Source: an uncultured Rhodobiaceae bacterium
Lineage (GTDB): Bacteria; Pseudomonadota; Alphaproteobacteria; RS24
NCBI GenBank assembly: GCA_937907245.1
Contig: CALCUM010000003.1
Coordinates: 745,501 to 809,500 of the forward strand
Length of the DNA: 64,000 bases
Reading direction: 5' to 3'
Of the stretch, positions 39,891-49,389 are shown piece after piece. Numbering within the stretch: the first letter of the stretch is position 1; every line of letters begins with the position of its first letter. The position numbers were made by a program, and so were the translations under genes. The notes under the pieces are model-generated. The model ran no database searches. It saw only the letters and a list, made by a program, of their open reading frames with translations, and was not told where the DNA came from.

Positions 39891-40556
39891 ATGACTGCGG
39901 GTGCGGATATGGACGCTCAGGATTTTGCCCGCCAGTTCAATGTTTCACGTGAAACAATGATGCATCTGACCACCTACCAAGCCTTATTGGGCAAGTGGCA
40001 GAAGTCCGTTAATCTGGTTGGGCCCTCTACTTTGGCGCAATACTGGCACCGTCACGTGGCGGACTGCGCACAGATTTTGACCTTGGCCCCAAATTCAGCA
40101 CGAACGTGGCTAGATATTGGCAGCGGCGCGGGGTTTCCAGGTTTGGTTCTGGCCATTCTATTGGCTGGTAAGCCGCAAGAGGTGCCGCTCAGCCACGTGC
40201 ATTTGGTGGAAAGTGATCGCAAAAAAGTGAGCTTTCTGCGCGCGGTTTTGCGCGATACGGGCGCACCGGCGACCGTTCACCATATGCGCATTGAGGCGCT
40301 GAGCGATAATTTGCCAGCGGAATTGGCGCAAGTTGATGTGATTACAGCTCGGGCTTTGGCCTCAATGGAGGGTTTGGCTGGGCTGATGGCGCCGTTTTTC
40401 AATCCATCCACAATTGCGCTCCTGCATAAGGGACGAGATTGGCAAGAAGAATTGACGCAAGCCGCACAATATTGGACACTTGAGACCATTGCGCATGAAA
40501 GCCGTACCGATGCGCAAGCGCGATTGATTGAAGTAAAAGCCTTGGCGGCGCGTTAG
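39891..40556 (+). CDS. rsmG: 16S rRNA (guanine-527-N7)-methyltransferase RsmG (GidB)
   Basis: SAM-dependent methylation of G527 in 16S rRNA; loss gives low-level streptomycin resistance in several bacteria. The product is 221 residues from ATG 39891, which has GGAGG 6 bases upstream; a further start exists at 39873. It has KWQKSVNLVGPSTLAQYWHRHVADCAQ, the SAM motif LDIGSGAGFPGLVLAIL, and VITARALASMEGL. Codons 17-22 (NVSRET) are spelled by a perfect parS site. Confidence 0.97.
   Translation: MTAGADMDAQDFARQFNVSRETMMHLTTYQALLGKWQKSVNLVGPSTLAQYWHRHVADCAQILTLAPNSARTWLDIGSGAGFPGLVLAILLAGKPQEVPLSHVHLVESDRKKVSFLRAVLRDTGAPATVHHMRIEALSDNLPAELAQVDVITARALASMEGLAGLMAPFFNPSTIALLHKGRDWQEELTQAAQYWTLETIAHESRTDAQARLIEVKALAAR
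39941..39956. other. parS centromere site 2, inside the rsmG coding sequence
   Basis: A second perfect 16-base TGTTTCACGTGAAACA palindrome, 8.6 kb from the origin and about 640 bases before parA. It is read in frame as part of FNVSRETM of RsmG, so the DNA must satisfy ParB and the protein at once. Confidence 0.95.
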
Positions 40557-40599
40557 GCGAAACAGCCAAAGCAGCCGCTTTTTGGAGAAAAACACCCTG

Positions 40600-41427
40600 A
40601 TGAATTCGCAAAACGACATGCCTCGGTTTATTTGTTTGGCCAACCAAAAGGGCGGCGTTGGTAAAACAACCACCGCGATAAACCTAAGTACGGCTTTGGC
40701 CGCCATAGGAAAAAAAGTGCTTTTGGTCGATCTCGACCCGCAGGGCAATGCCTCGACGGGCTTGGGGGTCGACCGGGAAACCCGCAAGACCACCAGCTTT
40801 GAAGTTTTGCTTGGGGAGGTGCCACTTGGCGATGCCATTATGCCGAGTGTGGTTCCGGGGTTAGATTTGGTGCCAGCCAGTATGGATCTTTTAGGTGTTG
40901 AAGTAGAGCTTGCGGAAAACCCGCGCCGCTTGCATCGCCTCAAAGATGAGCTGGAAACTTTTGCAGCTGGGGTGGGCAAAGATTACGCCTATGTTTTCAT
41001 CGATTGCCCGCCGTCGCTCAATATGCTGACTTTGAACGCCATGGTGGCCGCGCAATCTGTTTTAGTGCCGCTGCAATGCGAGTTCTTTGCGCTTGAGGGC
41101 TTAAGCCAATTGTTGCACACGATTGAGCAAGTGAAAGATAGTCTGAATGCTTCGCTGGATATCCAAGGCATTGTGCTGACCATGTATGACGCGCGCAATA
41201 ACCTGTCGACCCAAGTGGAAGATGACGTGCGCGGGCATTTTGAAAGCTTGGTTTATGAGACAATTATTCCGCGCAATGTGCGCGTATCCGAAGCGCCAAG
41301 CTTTGGCAAGCCAGCCTTGCTATACGACCACAAGTGCAGCGGGTCGCAGGCCTATATGAAATTAGCGTCGGAACTTATTCAAAGAGAGCGCAGCTATGTG
41401 CACGCGCCAAGGGGATCGCATGAGTGA
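40600..41427 (+). CDS. parA: Chromosome partitioning ATPase ParA
   Basis: A Walker-type ATPase that moves ParB-parS complexes and so separates replicated origins. The 275-residue protein has the deviant Walker A NQKGGVGKTTTAINL, VLLVDLDPQGNASTGLG (A-prime), and Walker B YVFIDCPPSLNMLTLNAM. From ATG 40600 it has GGAG about 14 bases upstream; a TTG at 40582 is an alternative. Its end overlaps parB by 8 bases. Confidence 0.97.
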   Translation: MNSQNDMPRFICLANQKGGVGKTTTAINLSTALAAIGKKVLLVDLDPQGNASTGLGVDRETRKTTSFEVLLGEVPLGDAIMPSVVPGLDLVPASMDLLGVEVELAENPRRLHRLKDELETFAAGVGKDYAYVFIDCPPSLNMLTLNAMVAAQSVLVPLQCEFFALEGLSQLLHTIEQVKDSLNASLDIQGIVLTMYDARNNLSTQVEDDVRGHFESLVYETIIPRNVRVSEAPSFGKPALLYDHKCSGSQAYMKLASELIQRERSYVHAPRGSHE

Positions 41428-42364
41428 TAAAAAACGCGGGCTAGGCCGGGGCCTATCGGCTCTTATTGGGGAAACAGCAAAACAGGCAGTGGTGGAGCAA
41501 GCGCCCCAAACGCCATCTGCTTCATCGGGTCTTGCCAAGCCAGTGGGGGCCAAGCAAACGCAAACCGGGGATGGCTTGAGCTACCTCGGTGTCGACCAAT
41601 TGCAGCCGGGCAAGTTTCAACCCCGCAAAAATTTCGACGAAGCCGAGCTGGCCACGCTGGTCGCATCGGTCGAAAAGTCTGGCATTTTGCAACCTCTCTT
41701 GGTGCGCCCTGTCGCGGGAGACGACGGACAATTTGAAATTATCGCCGGCGAAAGACGCTGGCGTGCTGCCCAGAAAGCAAAGCTGCATCAAGTGCCCGTT
41801 ATCGTGCAAGACATCAATGATGTGACCGCGCTTGAGATTGGTATCATTGAGAATGTGCAGCGCTCGGACTTAAACCCAATCGAAGAAGCTGAGGGATATC
41901 AACGGCTTATAGATGATTTTGCCTATACCCAAGCAGAGCTAGCAGAGACGATTGGTAAAAGCCGTAGCCATATTGCCAACTTATTGCGCCTCACAGGCGC
42001 CCCAGACGCCGTACGCAAAGCCTTGGTGGAGGGCACGATTTCCATGGGCCATGCCCGCGCCCTTTTGGGCGTTTCCAATGCCGCGGCTTTGGTGAAAAAG
42101 ATACAGGCAGAAGGCTTAAGCGTACGCGCTGTTGAGGCTCTGGCGAATTCGGATAAAGATGGCTCGCGCCCTCGTGCCAAAGGGGCGCCTGCGGCGGAGC
42201 CTAAAAATGCCGATACGCGCGCGTTAGAAAAAACCATCACAGATAATCTGGGTCTGCGCGTTTCAATAGAAGATAAGGGCGATAATAAAGGCGGCTTTGT
42301 TCGGGTGGACTATAAATCTCTCGACCAGCTAGACGCTTTGGTGACCAAACTCATTGGTTCTTAA
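41420..42364 (+). CDS. parB: Chromosome partitioning protein ParB
   Basis: A CTP-dependent DNA clamp that loads at parS and spreads along the DNA. The 314-residue protein has an N-terminal KRGLGRGLSALIG ParA-stimulating motif, and QPGKFQPRKNFDE. The CTP-binding AGERRWRAAQKA follows, then IIENVQRSDLNPIEEAEGY, the HTH region (ETIGKSRSHIANLLRL) and a C-terminal dimer domain. The ATG at 41420 lies inside the parA end (ATGAGTGA), so translation is coupled. It converges on holA with 3 bases between stops. Confidence 0.98.
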   Translation: MSDKKRGLGRGLSALIGETAKQAVVEQAPQTPSASSGLAKPVGAKQTQTGDGLSYLGVDQLQPGKFQPRKNFDEAELATLVASVEKSGILQPLLVRPVAGDDGQFEIIAGERRWRAAQKAKLHQVPVIVQDINDVTALEIGIIENVQRSDLNPIEEAEGYQRLIDDFAYTQAELAETIGKSRSHIANLLRLTGAPDAVRKALVEGTISMGHARALLGVSNAAALVKKIQAEGLSVRAVEALANSDKDGSRPRAKGAPAAEPKNADTRALEKTITDNLGLRVSIEDKGDNKGGFVRVDYKSLDQLDALVTKLIGS

Positions 42365-42367
42365 TAT

Positions 42368-43426
42368 CTAAAGTTTGGCTGCGCGGGTAATGCGCAAGAG
42401 AGCTTGGCCCGCTTGTGCCTGCGATAGTCCAGGCGCCGCGCCGCGACACGCGGTTTCGGCTTCGTTTAAAATGGACAGGGCTCGGGCGCATTTTCTGGCC
42501 GACCACATTTGCAATTGCTGCTCGACCTTGGGCTTACGACGAAAATGCAACGGCGGTTTGAAAGCGCTTAACGCTTGAGCTTGCGGCGTGCCTTTTTCAA
42601 TCATGGCGAGCGCCAAATGCAAAGTTTGAAAATGGGTTCGCACTGGCCCCAAGGCGACGGCAGTCGGCGTTCCAGCCTCGCTTAAGCGAGCAACGGCGCG
42701 ATCAGCGGCATCCAAATGCCCCAGCGCAACGTTATCAATCAGCTTGTCAAAACCCGCCTGCGTCTGATCGCCCAGAGCCAGATCCACATCCTCAGCGGTT
42801 ATTATGCCCGTGGGGTCATTCTTCTTTAGCGGGCCTTTGAACAAAACCAAACGCTCGAGCTCGCGTTGAATAATTCCGCGATCGGTGGCCAGTCGTGCCG
42901 TCAGCATGTCGAGCGCTTGGGCTTCTATGCGGTAGTTTTCTTTTTCCATGAAACCCCGTGCCAGCTGAGAGATATCGCGCGCCTCTAATTCATAGCAAGG
43001 AAGCGCCATGGCGCGGTCGTCTTTCTCGGCCAATTTACGAAGCGGAGAAGATGGCTTTAGATTGCCAGCCTCAATAACCACAAGGCTCGCCTGTGTGGCG
43101 GTCTTCTTTAGGGTTTCTAAATATAGCCGTGCCGCCTCTGGAGTTGCGCCTCCGCCGCCGCGAACGACGATGATTTTTTCATCCCCAAACATGGGCATGG
43201 CGGCCGCTTCATCTGCCAGCAAACCAGCTTGGCCAGCTAATTGAGTGTCTGGCAGGGAAACATATTGAAGCGGATCATAGTCTTTGCCCAAAAACCGCTT
43301 CAGAACTGTTTTTGAGGTTTCGCGCACCCCACCCTGATCGGTCCCATAAATTAAAATCAGTGCCGGCGCCGAGTTGGCTTTAAGGGCTGCCACATAGGCA
43401 TCAACTTTATAGGCCTGTAATTTCAT
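42368..43426 (-). CDS. holA: DNA polymerase III delta subunit
   Basis: The clamp-loader subunit that opens the beta clamp. The 352-residue protein matches HolA in length and domain order. It begins MKLQAYKVDAYVAALKANSAPALILIYGTDQGGVRETSKT, with a degenerate ATPase-like fold. The segment PMFGDEKIIVVRGG and the LAEKDDRAMALPCYE region follow, then the C-terminal collar domain. Its ATG overlaps the lptE stop by 4 bases (ATGA). The leuS-lptE-holA-parB order is typical of alphaproteobacteria. Confidence 0.95.
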   Translation of the reverse strand: MKLQAYKVDAYVAALKANSAPALILIYGTDQGGVRETSKTVLKRFLGKDYDPLQYVSLPDTQLAGQAGLLADEAAAMPMFGDEKIIVVRGGGGATPEAARLYLETLKKTATQASLVVIEAGNLKPSSPLRKLAEKDDRAMALPCYELEARDISQLARGFMEKENYRIEAQALDMLTARLATDRGIIQRELERLVLFKGPLKKNDPTGIITAEDVDLALGDQTQAGFDKLIDNVALGHLDAADRAVARLSEAGTPTAVALGPVRTHFQTLHLALAMIEKGTPQAQALSAFKPPLHFRRKPKVEQQLQMWSARKCARALSILNEAETACRGAAPGLSQAQAGQALLRITRAAKL

Positions 43427-43920
43427 CGGCCTATCTCGGCGGCTGACTTGGTTTCGGTTGGCGCCAGTGTTTGTAAAAAATTCGCTAGCTTGTCGGTCAA
43501 GCCCTGAATGGCAAGCGTGCGCAAGGCTCTTACGCGAGCCACCTCATCGGCCCCGCTTTCGCTGCGGGTTAGAAATTGCTCTTCTTCAAAAACCACACGG
43601 CGGGTTTTGCCATCGCTGCGCGCGCGCAGGGTAAGGTTTAGTTTATGGGTTAGGCGCGCGCGTTGGGCCACGCCTTGACTGTCGAGCTGCATATTCTCGC
43701 GGGTTTCGATTAGCTCCACGCTGGCAGACCAGGGTGCATTGGGCGTGGTGCTCATGCGACCGCGCAAGGCGCGTTTGAGCTGACGGCCCAACCGACTGTC
43801 TGGAACGTCTAGGCTGGATAGAATATCTGCGCGTAAATTGTCGAACCGGTAGACAGGCTCAAACCCGCAAGCCCCGAGCAAGACGCTGGCCATCGAGACG
43901 ACCAAAACAGCTCGGCTCAC
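43423..43920 (-). CDS. lptE: LPS assembly lipoprotein LptE
   Basis: The outer-membrane lipoprotein that plugs the LptD barrel for lipopolysaccharide export. From GTG 43920, 4 bases after the leuS stop, the product is 165 residues. It has a short signal peptide and the lipobox LGAC with Cys18, followed by GFEPVYRF as in LptE proteins. An ATG 24 codons upstream inside leuS is also open, but would bury the signal peptide. The body has SVELIETRENMQLDSQG and the C-terminal helix expected of the family. Confidence 0.9.
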   Translation of the reverse strand: MSRAVLVVSMASVLLGACGFEPVYRFDNLRADILSSLDVPDSRLGRQLKRALRGRMSTTPNAPWSASVELIETRENMQLDSQGVAQRARLTHKLNLTLRARSDGKTRRVVFEEEQFLTRSESGADEVARVRALRTLAIQGLTDKLANFLQTLAPTETKSAAEIGR

Positions 43921-43924
43921 TCGG

Positions 43925-46513
43925 TTAGATAACAAGGTTAATAATCCGGCCAGGGACAATGATGGTTTTCTTAATCGGCTTGCCATCGACAAATTTCTCC
44001 ACCTGCGGCTCTTTCAGAACCAAGGCTTCAATCATAGCGTTATCGGCGTCTTTCGGAACCATAATTTCCGCCCGTCGCTTGCCATTAATCTGGATGGGCA
44101 TCAAAATCTCATCTCTGGCCAGCACACTCATATCGGCCTTCGGCCAAGCGGCCTGCGCCAAAAGACCTTTGCCGCCAACAATCTTCCAGCCGCTTTCTGC
44201 CAAATGCGGCATCATCGGGCCGATCAATTGCGCCAATCTGGCGAGCCCATAAAGATAGGTATTTGTATCCTCTGGCGTCTTGGCCTCAAAAGCAGACAGC
44301 GCATTGGTCAGCTCATAGGCGCGTGCGACGGCGCGGTTAAAGCCCAGCCCCGCCAAGTCTTGGGTCATTTTGTCGATGGCGGTTTGGGTTGCACGATAAA
44401 TGTCTAGCGCCGCTTCACCCGTCGGCACAGCCAGTGCTTCTTCGGCTTGTCCCAGTCCACGCGCCTCGTCAAACAAGCGCCATACACGTTGGACATATCG
44501 CCATGCGCCTTCGATGCCGTCTTGTGTCCACTGCACATCTCGTTCGGGCGGGCTGTCCGACAACATAAACCAACGCGCTGTGTCGGCGCCATAACGCGCA
44601 ATAATATCGTCGGGGTCGACGACATTCTTTTTCGACTTGGACATTTTTTCAATGCTGCCAACGCTCACCTCAACCGAAGGATCACTGGCTAAAACGGCGC
44701 CTGTCTCGCTGCGCGTAACTTCTTGTGGCGAAAGCCAAGGCGCCTGTTTGTCGCCCTTAACCCGATAGGTCTCGTGGCACACCATGCCTTGGGTAAACAG
44801 CCCGTCGAAGGGCTCCTTAACACCTAGGTGGCCGGTCTTCTCCATAGCGCGCGAATAAAAGCGCGCATAAAGTAGGTGCAAAATCGCGTGCTCAATACCA
44901 CCAATATATTGGTCGACGGGCAGCCAATGATCGACGGCCTTGCGGTCGGTCGGGCTGTCGTCGCTCAGGCCAGCAAAGCGCGCGAAATACCAACTGCTGT
45001 CCATAAATGTGTCAAATGTATCGGTCTCGCGTGTTGCCGCTTGGCCACAAGACGGACACGCCACATGCTTCCAGCTCGGGTGATGGTCGAGCGGATTGCC
45101 GGGTTTGTCGAAGCTAATATCGTCAGGCAGCACCACGGGCAATTGCTCGCGCGGGACGGGCACAGTTCCGCAAGCCTCACAAATCACCATAGGTATCGGG
45201 CAACCCCAATAGCGTTGGCGCGAAATACCCCAGTCCCGAAGCCGGAAATTGACTTTGCGATGGCCTTTGTTCTCGGCCTCAAATTGAGCGATGATTTTAT
45301 CACTCGCCGCCTTGGGGCTCATGCCATCTAGCGGGCCGGAGCCTACCATGACACCGTCTTGGGCGGTTACGCCGGCAAAGGCCGTATTGGTCACTTCGAA
45401 ATCGGGCTGATCTTTTGGCCGCACGACTGTGCGCACAGGCAGCCCGTATTTTAGGGCGAAATCTAAATCGCGCTGGTCATGCGCGGGGCAAGCAAAAATA
45501 GCGCCCGTGCCATAGCCCATCAGCACAAAATTCGCTACATAGACGGGCAAAAGCCAGGTTTCGTCTAGTGGGTGTTTTACCCGCAGCCCCGTATCGTGGC
45601 CTAGCTTTTCGCCGGCCTCAATATCGACTTCCGAGGTCCCGCGACTGGCGCATTCGGCGCGAAAGGCGGCTAACTCAGAATTGTTTTCCGCCAATTCAAT
45701 CGACAATGGGTGGTCGGGCGAAATGGCACAAAAGCTTGCGCCATACAGCGTGTCGGGTCGGGTGGTGTAAACTTCCAAGGTTTCGAAACCAGCGGTCGGC
45801 GTGTCGAGTTCAAAAGGGAACGACAAGCCTTCTGAGCGACCAATCCAATTGGCCTGCATGGTGCGCACTTTTTCGGGCCAACGGTCTAGGCCATCTAATG
45901 CGTCCAATAAGTCTCCGGCGTGCTCGGAGATTTTCAAAAACCATTGGGTTAGTTTTCTTTGTTCCACGGCCGCACCGGAGCGCCAGCCTTTGCCATCAAT
46001 GACTTGCTCATTGGCCAAAACCGTTTGGTCTACCGGATCCCAATTGACCAAGCTTTCGCGACGGTCAACAAGGTCGGCATCGAGGAAATCAAGAAACATG
46101 GCTTGTTCATGGGCATAATAGGTTGGGTCACATGTTGCAAATTCACGCGCCCAGTCAATCGATAGGCCAAGCTTTTTAAGCTGGGCGCGCATGGCATCAA
46201 TATTTTCATAGGTCCAAGTGCCGGGATGGGTGTTCTTTTCCATCGCCGCATTTTCAGCCGGCATACCAAACGCGTCCCAACCCATCGGGTGCAACACATT
46301 AAAGCCTTGGGCTTTTTTAAACCGTGCCACGACATCGCCCATCGCATAATTGCGCACATGGCCCATATGAATGCGCCCCGAAGGATAGGGAAACATTTCT
46401 AGGACATAATATTTGGGTTTCCCGCCATCAATATCTTCCGCAGCAAAACAATCGGCTGCCTCCCAAGCGGATTGCCAATCGGCCTCATGCTCGGATGGGT
46501 CGTAACGCGACAT
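43925..46513 (-). CDS. leuS: Leucyl-tRNA synthetase
   Basis: Class I aminoacyl-tRNA synthetase charging tRNA-Leu. The 862-residue protein has [15 protein letters not shown], the HIGH motif as HMGH near residue 50, the editing domain inserted from about residue 225 with [12 protein letters not shown], and the KMSKSKKN motif near residue 630. The anticodon-binding helical domain and the C-terminal domain complete it. The ATG at 46513 has AGGAG 5 bases upstream. It is followed by lptE and holA in one transcript. Confidence 0.98.
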   Translation of the reverse strand: MSRYDPSEHEADWQSAWEAADCFAAEDIDGGKPKYYVLEMFPYPSGRIHMGHVRNYAMGDVVARFKKAQGFNVLHPMGWDAFGMPAENAAMEKNTHPGTWTYENIDAMRAQLKKLGLSIDWAREFATCDPTYYAHEQAMFLDFLDADLVDRRESLVNWDPVDQTVLANEQVIDGKGWRSGAAVEQRKLTQWFLKISEHAGDLLDALDGLDRWPEKVRTMQANWIGRSEGLSFPFELDTPTAGFETLEVYTTRPDTLYGASFCAISPDHPLSIELAENNSELAAFRAECASRGTSEVDIEAGEKLGHDTGLRVKHPLDETWLLPVYVANFVLMGYGTGAIFACPAHDQRDLDFALKYGLPVRTVVRPKDQPDFEVTNTAFAGVTAQDGVMVGSGPLDGMSPKAASDKIIAQFEAENKGHRKVNFRLRDWGISRQRYWGCPIPMVICEACGTVPVPREQLPVVLPDDISFDKPGNPLDHHPSWKHVACPSCGQAATRETDTFDTFMDSSWYFARFAGLSDDSPTDRKAVDHWLPVDQYIGGIEHAILHLLYARFYSRAMEKTGHLGVKEPFDGLFTQGMVCHETYRVKGDKQAPWLSPQEVTRSETGAVLASDPSVEVSVGSIEKMSKSKKNVVDPDDIIARYGADTARWFMLSDSPPERDVQWTQDGIEGAWRYVQRVWRLFDEARGLGQAEEALAVPTGEAALDIYRATQTAIDKMTQDLAGLGFNRAVARAYELTNALSAFEAKTPEDTNTYLYGLARLAQLIGPMMPHLAESGWKIVGGKGLLAQAAWPKADMSVLARDEILMPIQINGKRRAEIMVPKDADNAMIEALVLKEPQVEKFVDGKPIKKTIIVPGRIINLVI

Positions 46514-46521
46514 CAAGACTC

Positions 46522-47097
46522 CTAAGGATTTAAGCGGCGCGCGATTTTAAAGTCGCGGGCGCGGGTCAAAATAATATTTTCCATTTGGGTGGCCGAGCGA
46601 CTGGAGACGGCGGTGGAGGTCCAACGCCCAGAGACGTTTTGCTCGCGAAAAATCGAAACTCGCAAGGCATCCGCGCGCAGCTCGAGGCCACTAATCACGA
46701 CATTTATTTTGAGGCGCTCGCCATTGGTGCCCGGGTCATTATACCAATCGGTAATAATCGTACCCCCAATCGGGTCGGCGCTGGCGATCGGCATAAAGCG
46801 CAAGGTGTCGAGAGAAGCGCGCCATAAATCTGTGTTCACGGCTATGCCCAAAGCGGGATTTTTCGGGTTCGGTAGCGTTTTTTCCGAGCCATCCGCTTTG
46901 GCTTTGGCGCTAGCCCCAAAGCTAAAGAAATCTAGAAAAGAGCCGCTATCTTCCATCTCGTCTGTGTCGCCGCTCGGGTAGGTAGCCTCGATGTTGGTGC
47001 CGCAGGCGCTGACCATGGCGGCCAGAAAAAGGACGCCCAAATAGGTGCGCGTCGATTTGAGGGAGCGGGCGAGCCGGAGGCTAATTTTTGCCTGCAT
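46522..47097 (-). CDS. DUF3576 domain-containing lipoprotein
   Basis: A predicted lipoprotein of 191 residues in the DUF3576 family, which is found mainly in alphaproteobacteria next to leuS and lptE. The signal peptide has a basic N region, a hydrophobic [10 protein letters not shown] core and the lipobox VSAC with Cys32. The mature part has [40 protein letters not shown], the family signature. An ATG at 47139 with a weak ribosome-binding site would add 14 residues. A role in outer-membrane assembly is a guess from its neighbours. Confidence 0.88.
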   Translation of the reverse strand: MQAKISLRLARSLKSTRTYLGVLFLAAMVSACGTNIEATYPSGDTDEMEDSGSFLDFFSFGASAKAKADGSEKTLPNPKNPALGIAVNTDLWRASLDTLRFMPIASADPIGGTIITDWYNDPGTNGERLKINVVISGLELRADALRVSIFREQNVSGRWTSTAVSSRSATQMENIILTRARDFKIARRLNP

Positions 47098-47224
47098 GAA
47101 AGATGTCCAAGTTAAGTGAGCGGTGCGAGGTTCGGCCATGTTTTTATCCGTCAAAAAGCCCAAGCGGGCGGGGGTTATTCGTGTCTTAACTATTATGGCG
47201 ATGGCGGCCAAATGTAAAGGGACG

Positions 47225-47818
47225 TCAGCCCTTAGAAGCCAGCTTTGGCACAAAGGCATCAATTGCCGCATACCCTTGAAACAGGAGGCGCTGGGCATTT
47301 AGTCGGCGCCATGAGGTCTCATTCATGCCGCCAAGGGCAAAAACATGCAGGCCTTTTTCCCGCCCAAGCTGCGCCAAGGCACGGGCGCGCAGGCTGCCAA
47401 GGGGGCGTGCGTTGGGGTGACTTTTTGTTGCAAAAACCGGAGACAATAAAACACTACCAAAGCCCGCTTTGGCGGCTTGGTGCATTTGTGTCTCATTATG
47501 CACGGCGGCCAAATCACACGCCAGCGCGCGGCCCAATCGGGCGGCGGGGCTGGCCAGCAAGTGAGAGGGACAATGAAACGCGGCGCCATATTTGGCTGCC
47601 AACCGAGCGTCACCCGCGACAGCGAAAAAAATATTTTCGCGCGCACAATGGGCCGCCATGTCTCGTGCCAACTCGGCGCGCTGGGGCAGCCCATAGTCTC
47701 GCAAAATAAGGCCAACGGTTTGCGAAGACCCCCGTCTGGCCATGGCTAAAGCGGCGCGCCAATTCGGGCAACGCTCTTGGTCACTTAGCACCAGTCGAGA
47801 CAGGTTTTGGGCGCGCAT
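47225..47818 (-). CDS. Divergent ThiE/TenI-like protein
   Basis: A 197-residue relative of thiamine phosphate synthase and its TenI paralogues. The barrel motifs are only partly kept: LRD at 39-41, SPVFATKS at 126-133 and GGMN at 163-166. The NDR motif of true ThiE is replaced by AGD near 68-70, and the GVHLGQ strand by AAFHCPS. The sequence therefore does not support catalysis of thiamine phosphate synthesis. Genes of this kind often lie near leuS and DUF3576 in alphaproteobacteria. It is divergent from the yggS gene across 182 bases. Confidence 0.75.
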   Translation of the reverse strand: MRAQNLSRLVLSDQERCPNWRAALAMARRGSSQTVGLILRDYGLPQRAELARDMAAHCARENIFFAVAGDARLAAKYGAAFHCPSHLLASPAARLGRALACDLAAVHNETQMHQAAKAGFGSVLLSPVFATKSHPNARPLGSLRARALAQLGREKGLHVFALGGMNETSWRRLNAQRLLFQGYAAIDAFVPKLASKG

Positions 47819-48000
47819 GGTTTGGCTCCTTTACGGCACAGGCCGCGAGTGGCATTGGTTAGACTTGTCACCAGGGCCGCCAAATTGTAGCTTCAGGGTC
47901 GGCGCTTCGTCCTTAGCGCCAGCTTCGCCGCTTCGCCGCTCGCTGGCAAGACACGAAGCGCTTACGCCACAGGAAAACTAGAGATAAAGAGGCCGCCCAA

Positions 48001-48714
48001 ATGCCAGACCCTTCAGGTGAGAAACCAGACCCTTCAGTTGAGAAACCAGACAGGCAGGCCTGCGAAACGCGGCTGCGCAAAGTGCAAGCTGAGGTAGATG
48101 CGGCCGCCCAAGCGGCGGGGCGCTCGCCAGAGGAGGTAACTTTACTGGCTATCTCTAAAACCAAGCCAGCGGCCTTAATCCAGATTTTCCTCGATTTGGG
48201 CGTGCGCCATTTTGGCGAGAACCGCGTTCAAGAAGCGGCCGAGAAATGGCCTGCTTTGCGGGTCGGAAAGCAAGTTGACCTGCACCTTGTGGGCCCTTTG
48301 CAGACCAATAAGGTTCGCCAAGCCATCGATGTTTTTGATGTCATACAAACGTTAGATCGAGAGAAATTGGCGCGCGCGTTGGCGAAACACAAAGACGCAG
48401 ACGGATTTCCCAAGCTCTATATTCAAGTCAATAGTGGCGCGGAACCCCAAAAATCGGGAGTTTTGGTGCAAGATTTGCCCGAATTTTACGCTCTTTGTAT
48501 GGAGCTGGGCCTAACCATAGACGGTTTGATGTCCATTCCTCCGCTTGACGAGGCGGCTGGCCCCCATTTTGAGCTTTTGGCCGAGCTGGCGGCCCAATAT
48601 GGCTTGCCAAACGTGTCGATGGGCATGTCGAATGATTTTCCGACGGCCATTGCGCTTGGGGCGACGCATGTGCGGGTGGGCACCGCCCTTTTTGGCCAAC
48701 GCGATACGCCCTAA
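48001..48714 (+). CDS. YggS family pyridoxal phosphate homeostasis protein
   Basis: A PLP-binding protein of the YggS/PROSC family that buffers intracellular pyridoxal phosphate. The 237-residue barrel has the PLP lysine in LLAISKTKP (Lys53), GENRVQEAAEKW, HLVGPLQTNKVRQAI, and the phosphate-binding MSNDFPTAIALGATHVRVGTALFG. Before the conserved part, the first 16 codons encode a tandem duplication, PDPSGEK then PDPSVEK. Family members normally start near residue 20, so this lead-in is recent and probably dispensable. Confidence 0.93.
   Translation: MPDPSGEKPDPSVEKPDRQACETRLRKVQAEVDAAAQAAGRSPEEVTLLAISKTKPAALIQIFLDLGVRHFGENRVQEAAEKWPALRVGKQVDLHLVGPLQTNKVRQAIDVFDVIQTLDREKLARALAKHKDADGFPKLYIQVNSGAEPQKSGVLVQDLPEFYALCMELGLTIDGLMSIPPLDEAAGPHFELLAELAAQYGLPNVSMGMSNDFPTAIALGATHVRVGTALFGQRDTP
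48004..48045 (+). repeat. 21-base tandem duplication at the start of yggS
   Basis: Units at 48004-48024 and 48025-48045 differ at one position. A 6-base fragment of a third copy follows. Being a multiple of three, it leaves the reading frame open. Confidence 0.85.
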
Positions 48715-48743
48715 GCCTCTTTTATGTGAGGATAAGCGGCTAG

Positions 48744-49274
48744 TTAGGCGCTTTGCTCAATGGCAATCTGACACCCTGGATTGGCGTGGTTTAAGATGAA
48801 ATCCATACTTCGCCAGCTCACAGCAACGCAGCCGAGGGTCGGATTAAAGTTGTTTTTCTGTAAATGCAAAAAAATGGCACTGCCTTTTTGCGGCTCTGGC
48901 GTAACATCATTGTAACCAAGCTCGAAAAAGACATCATAAAGGCCATCTCGGCGCCATAAAGCTTCATGCGAAGGCACGAAAGGCCGCTCGATAGGCCGGT
49001 TGTAAAACGGGCTCTCGGCATCGTCACACCAGCCGCTTTTTGGGGCTATATAGTGAATTGCAAACTGTGTTTGCGGGATTCTTACGCGGTCGGACCTTAG
49101 CCAAAGGCGGCGTAATTCAAATTGGCCGAGGGGCGTTTTTTTGTCGCCTTCGGTTTTTTGCAAACAAACGCCGCCTGCCCCCAAAGCGCATCTCGCGCGA
49201 TGGGGCCCGAAAGTCAGCTCTCCCATAGAATTTTTACCCGGGCGCTGGGTTACGTTAATCATTTGTTTAAACAT
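48744..49274 (-). CDS. YkuD-like L,D-transpeptidase family protein
   Basis: About 176 residues from ATG 49274. The catalytic signature HLQKNNFNPTLGCVAVS has the His and Cys of the L,D-transpeptidase active site. GDKKTPLGQFELRRLW and the PIERPFVPSHEALWRRDGLYDVFFELGYN segment match the domain of unknown specificity often found in Proteobacteria. Such proteins cross-link or modify peptidoglycan, but no signal peptide is visible here, so export is unclear. The start could also be Met at 49262. It is divergent from the response regulator. Confidence 0.85.
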   Translation of the reverse strand: MFKQMINVTQRPGKNSMGELTFGPHRARCALGAGGVCLQKTEGDKKTPLGQFELRRLWLRSDRVRIPQTQFAIHYIAPKSGWCDDAESPFYNRPIERPFVPSHEALWRRDGLYDVFFELGYNDVTPEPQKGSAIFLHLQKNNFNPTLGCVAVSWRSMDFILNHANPGCQIAIEQSA

Positions 49275-49389
49275 TGTCTCTAGGCTGACGAAATTCGCTC
49301 CATATCGCAAGCGAAAGCCGACTTGCGTAGGCTTGCAAATCTGGGCACATTATAAATCTAAATGGTTTCGACCGAGGAAGGGTTATCGG

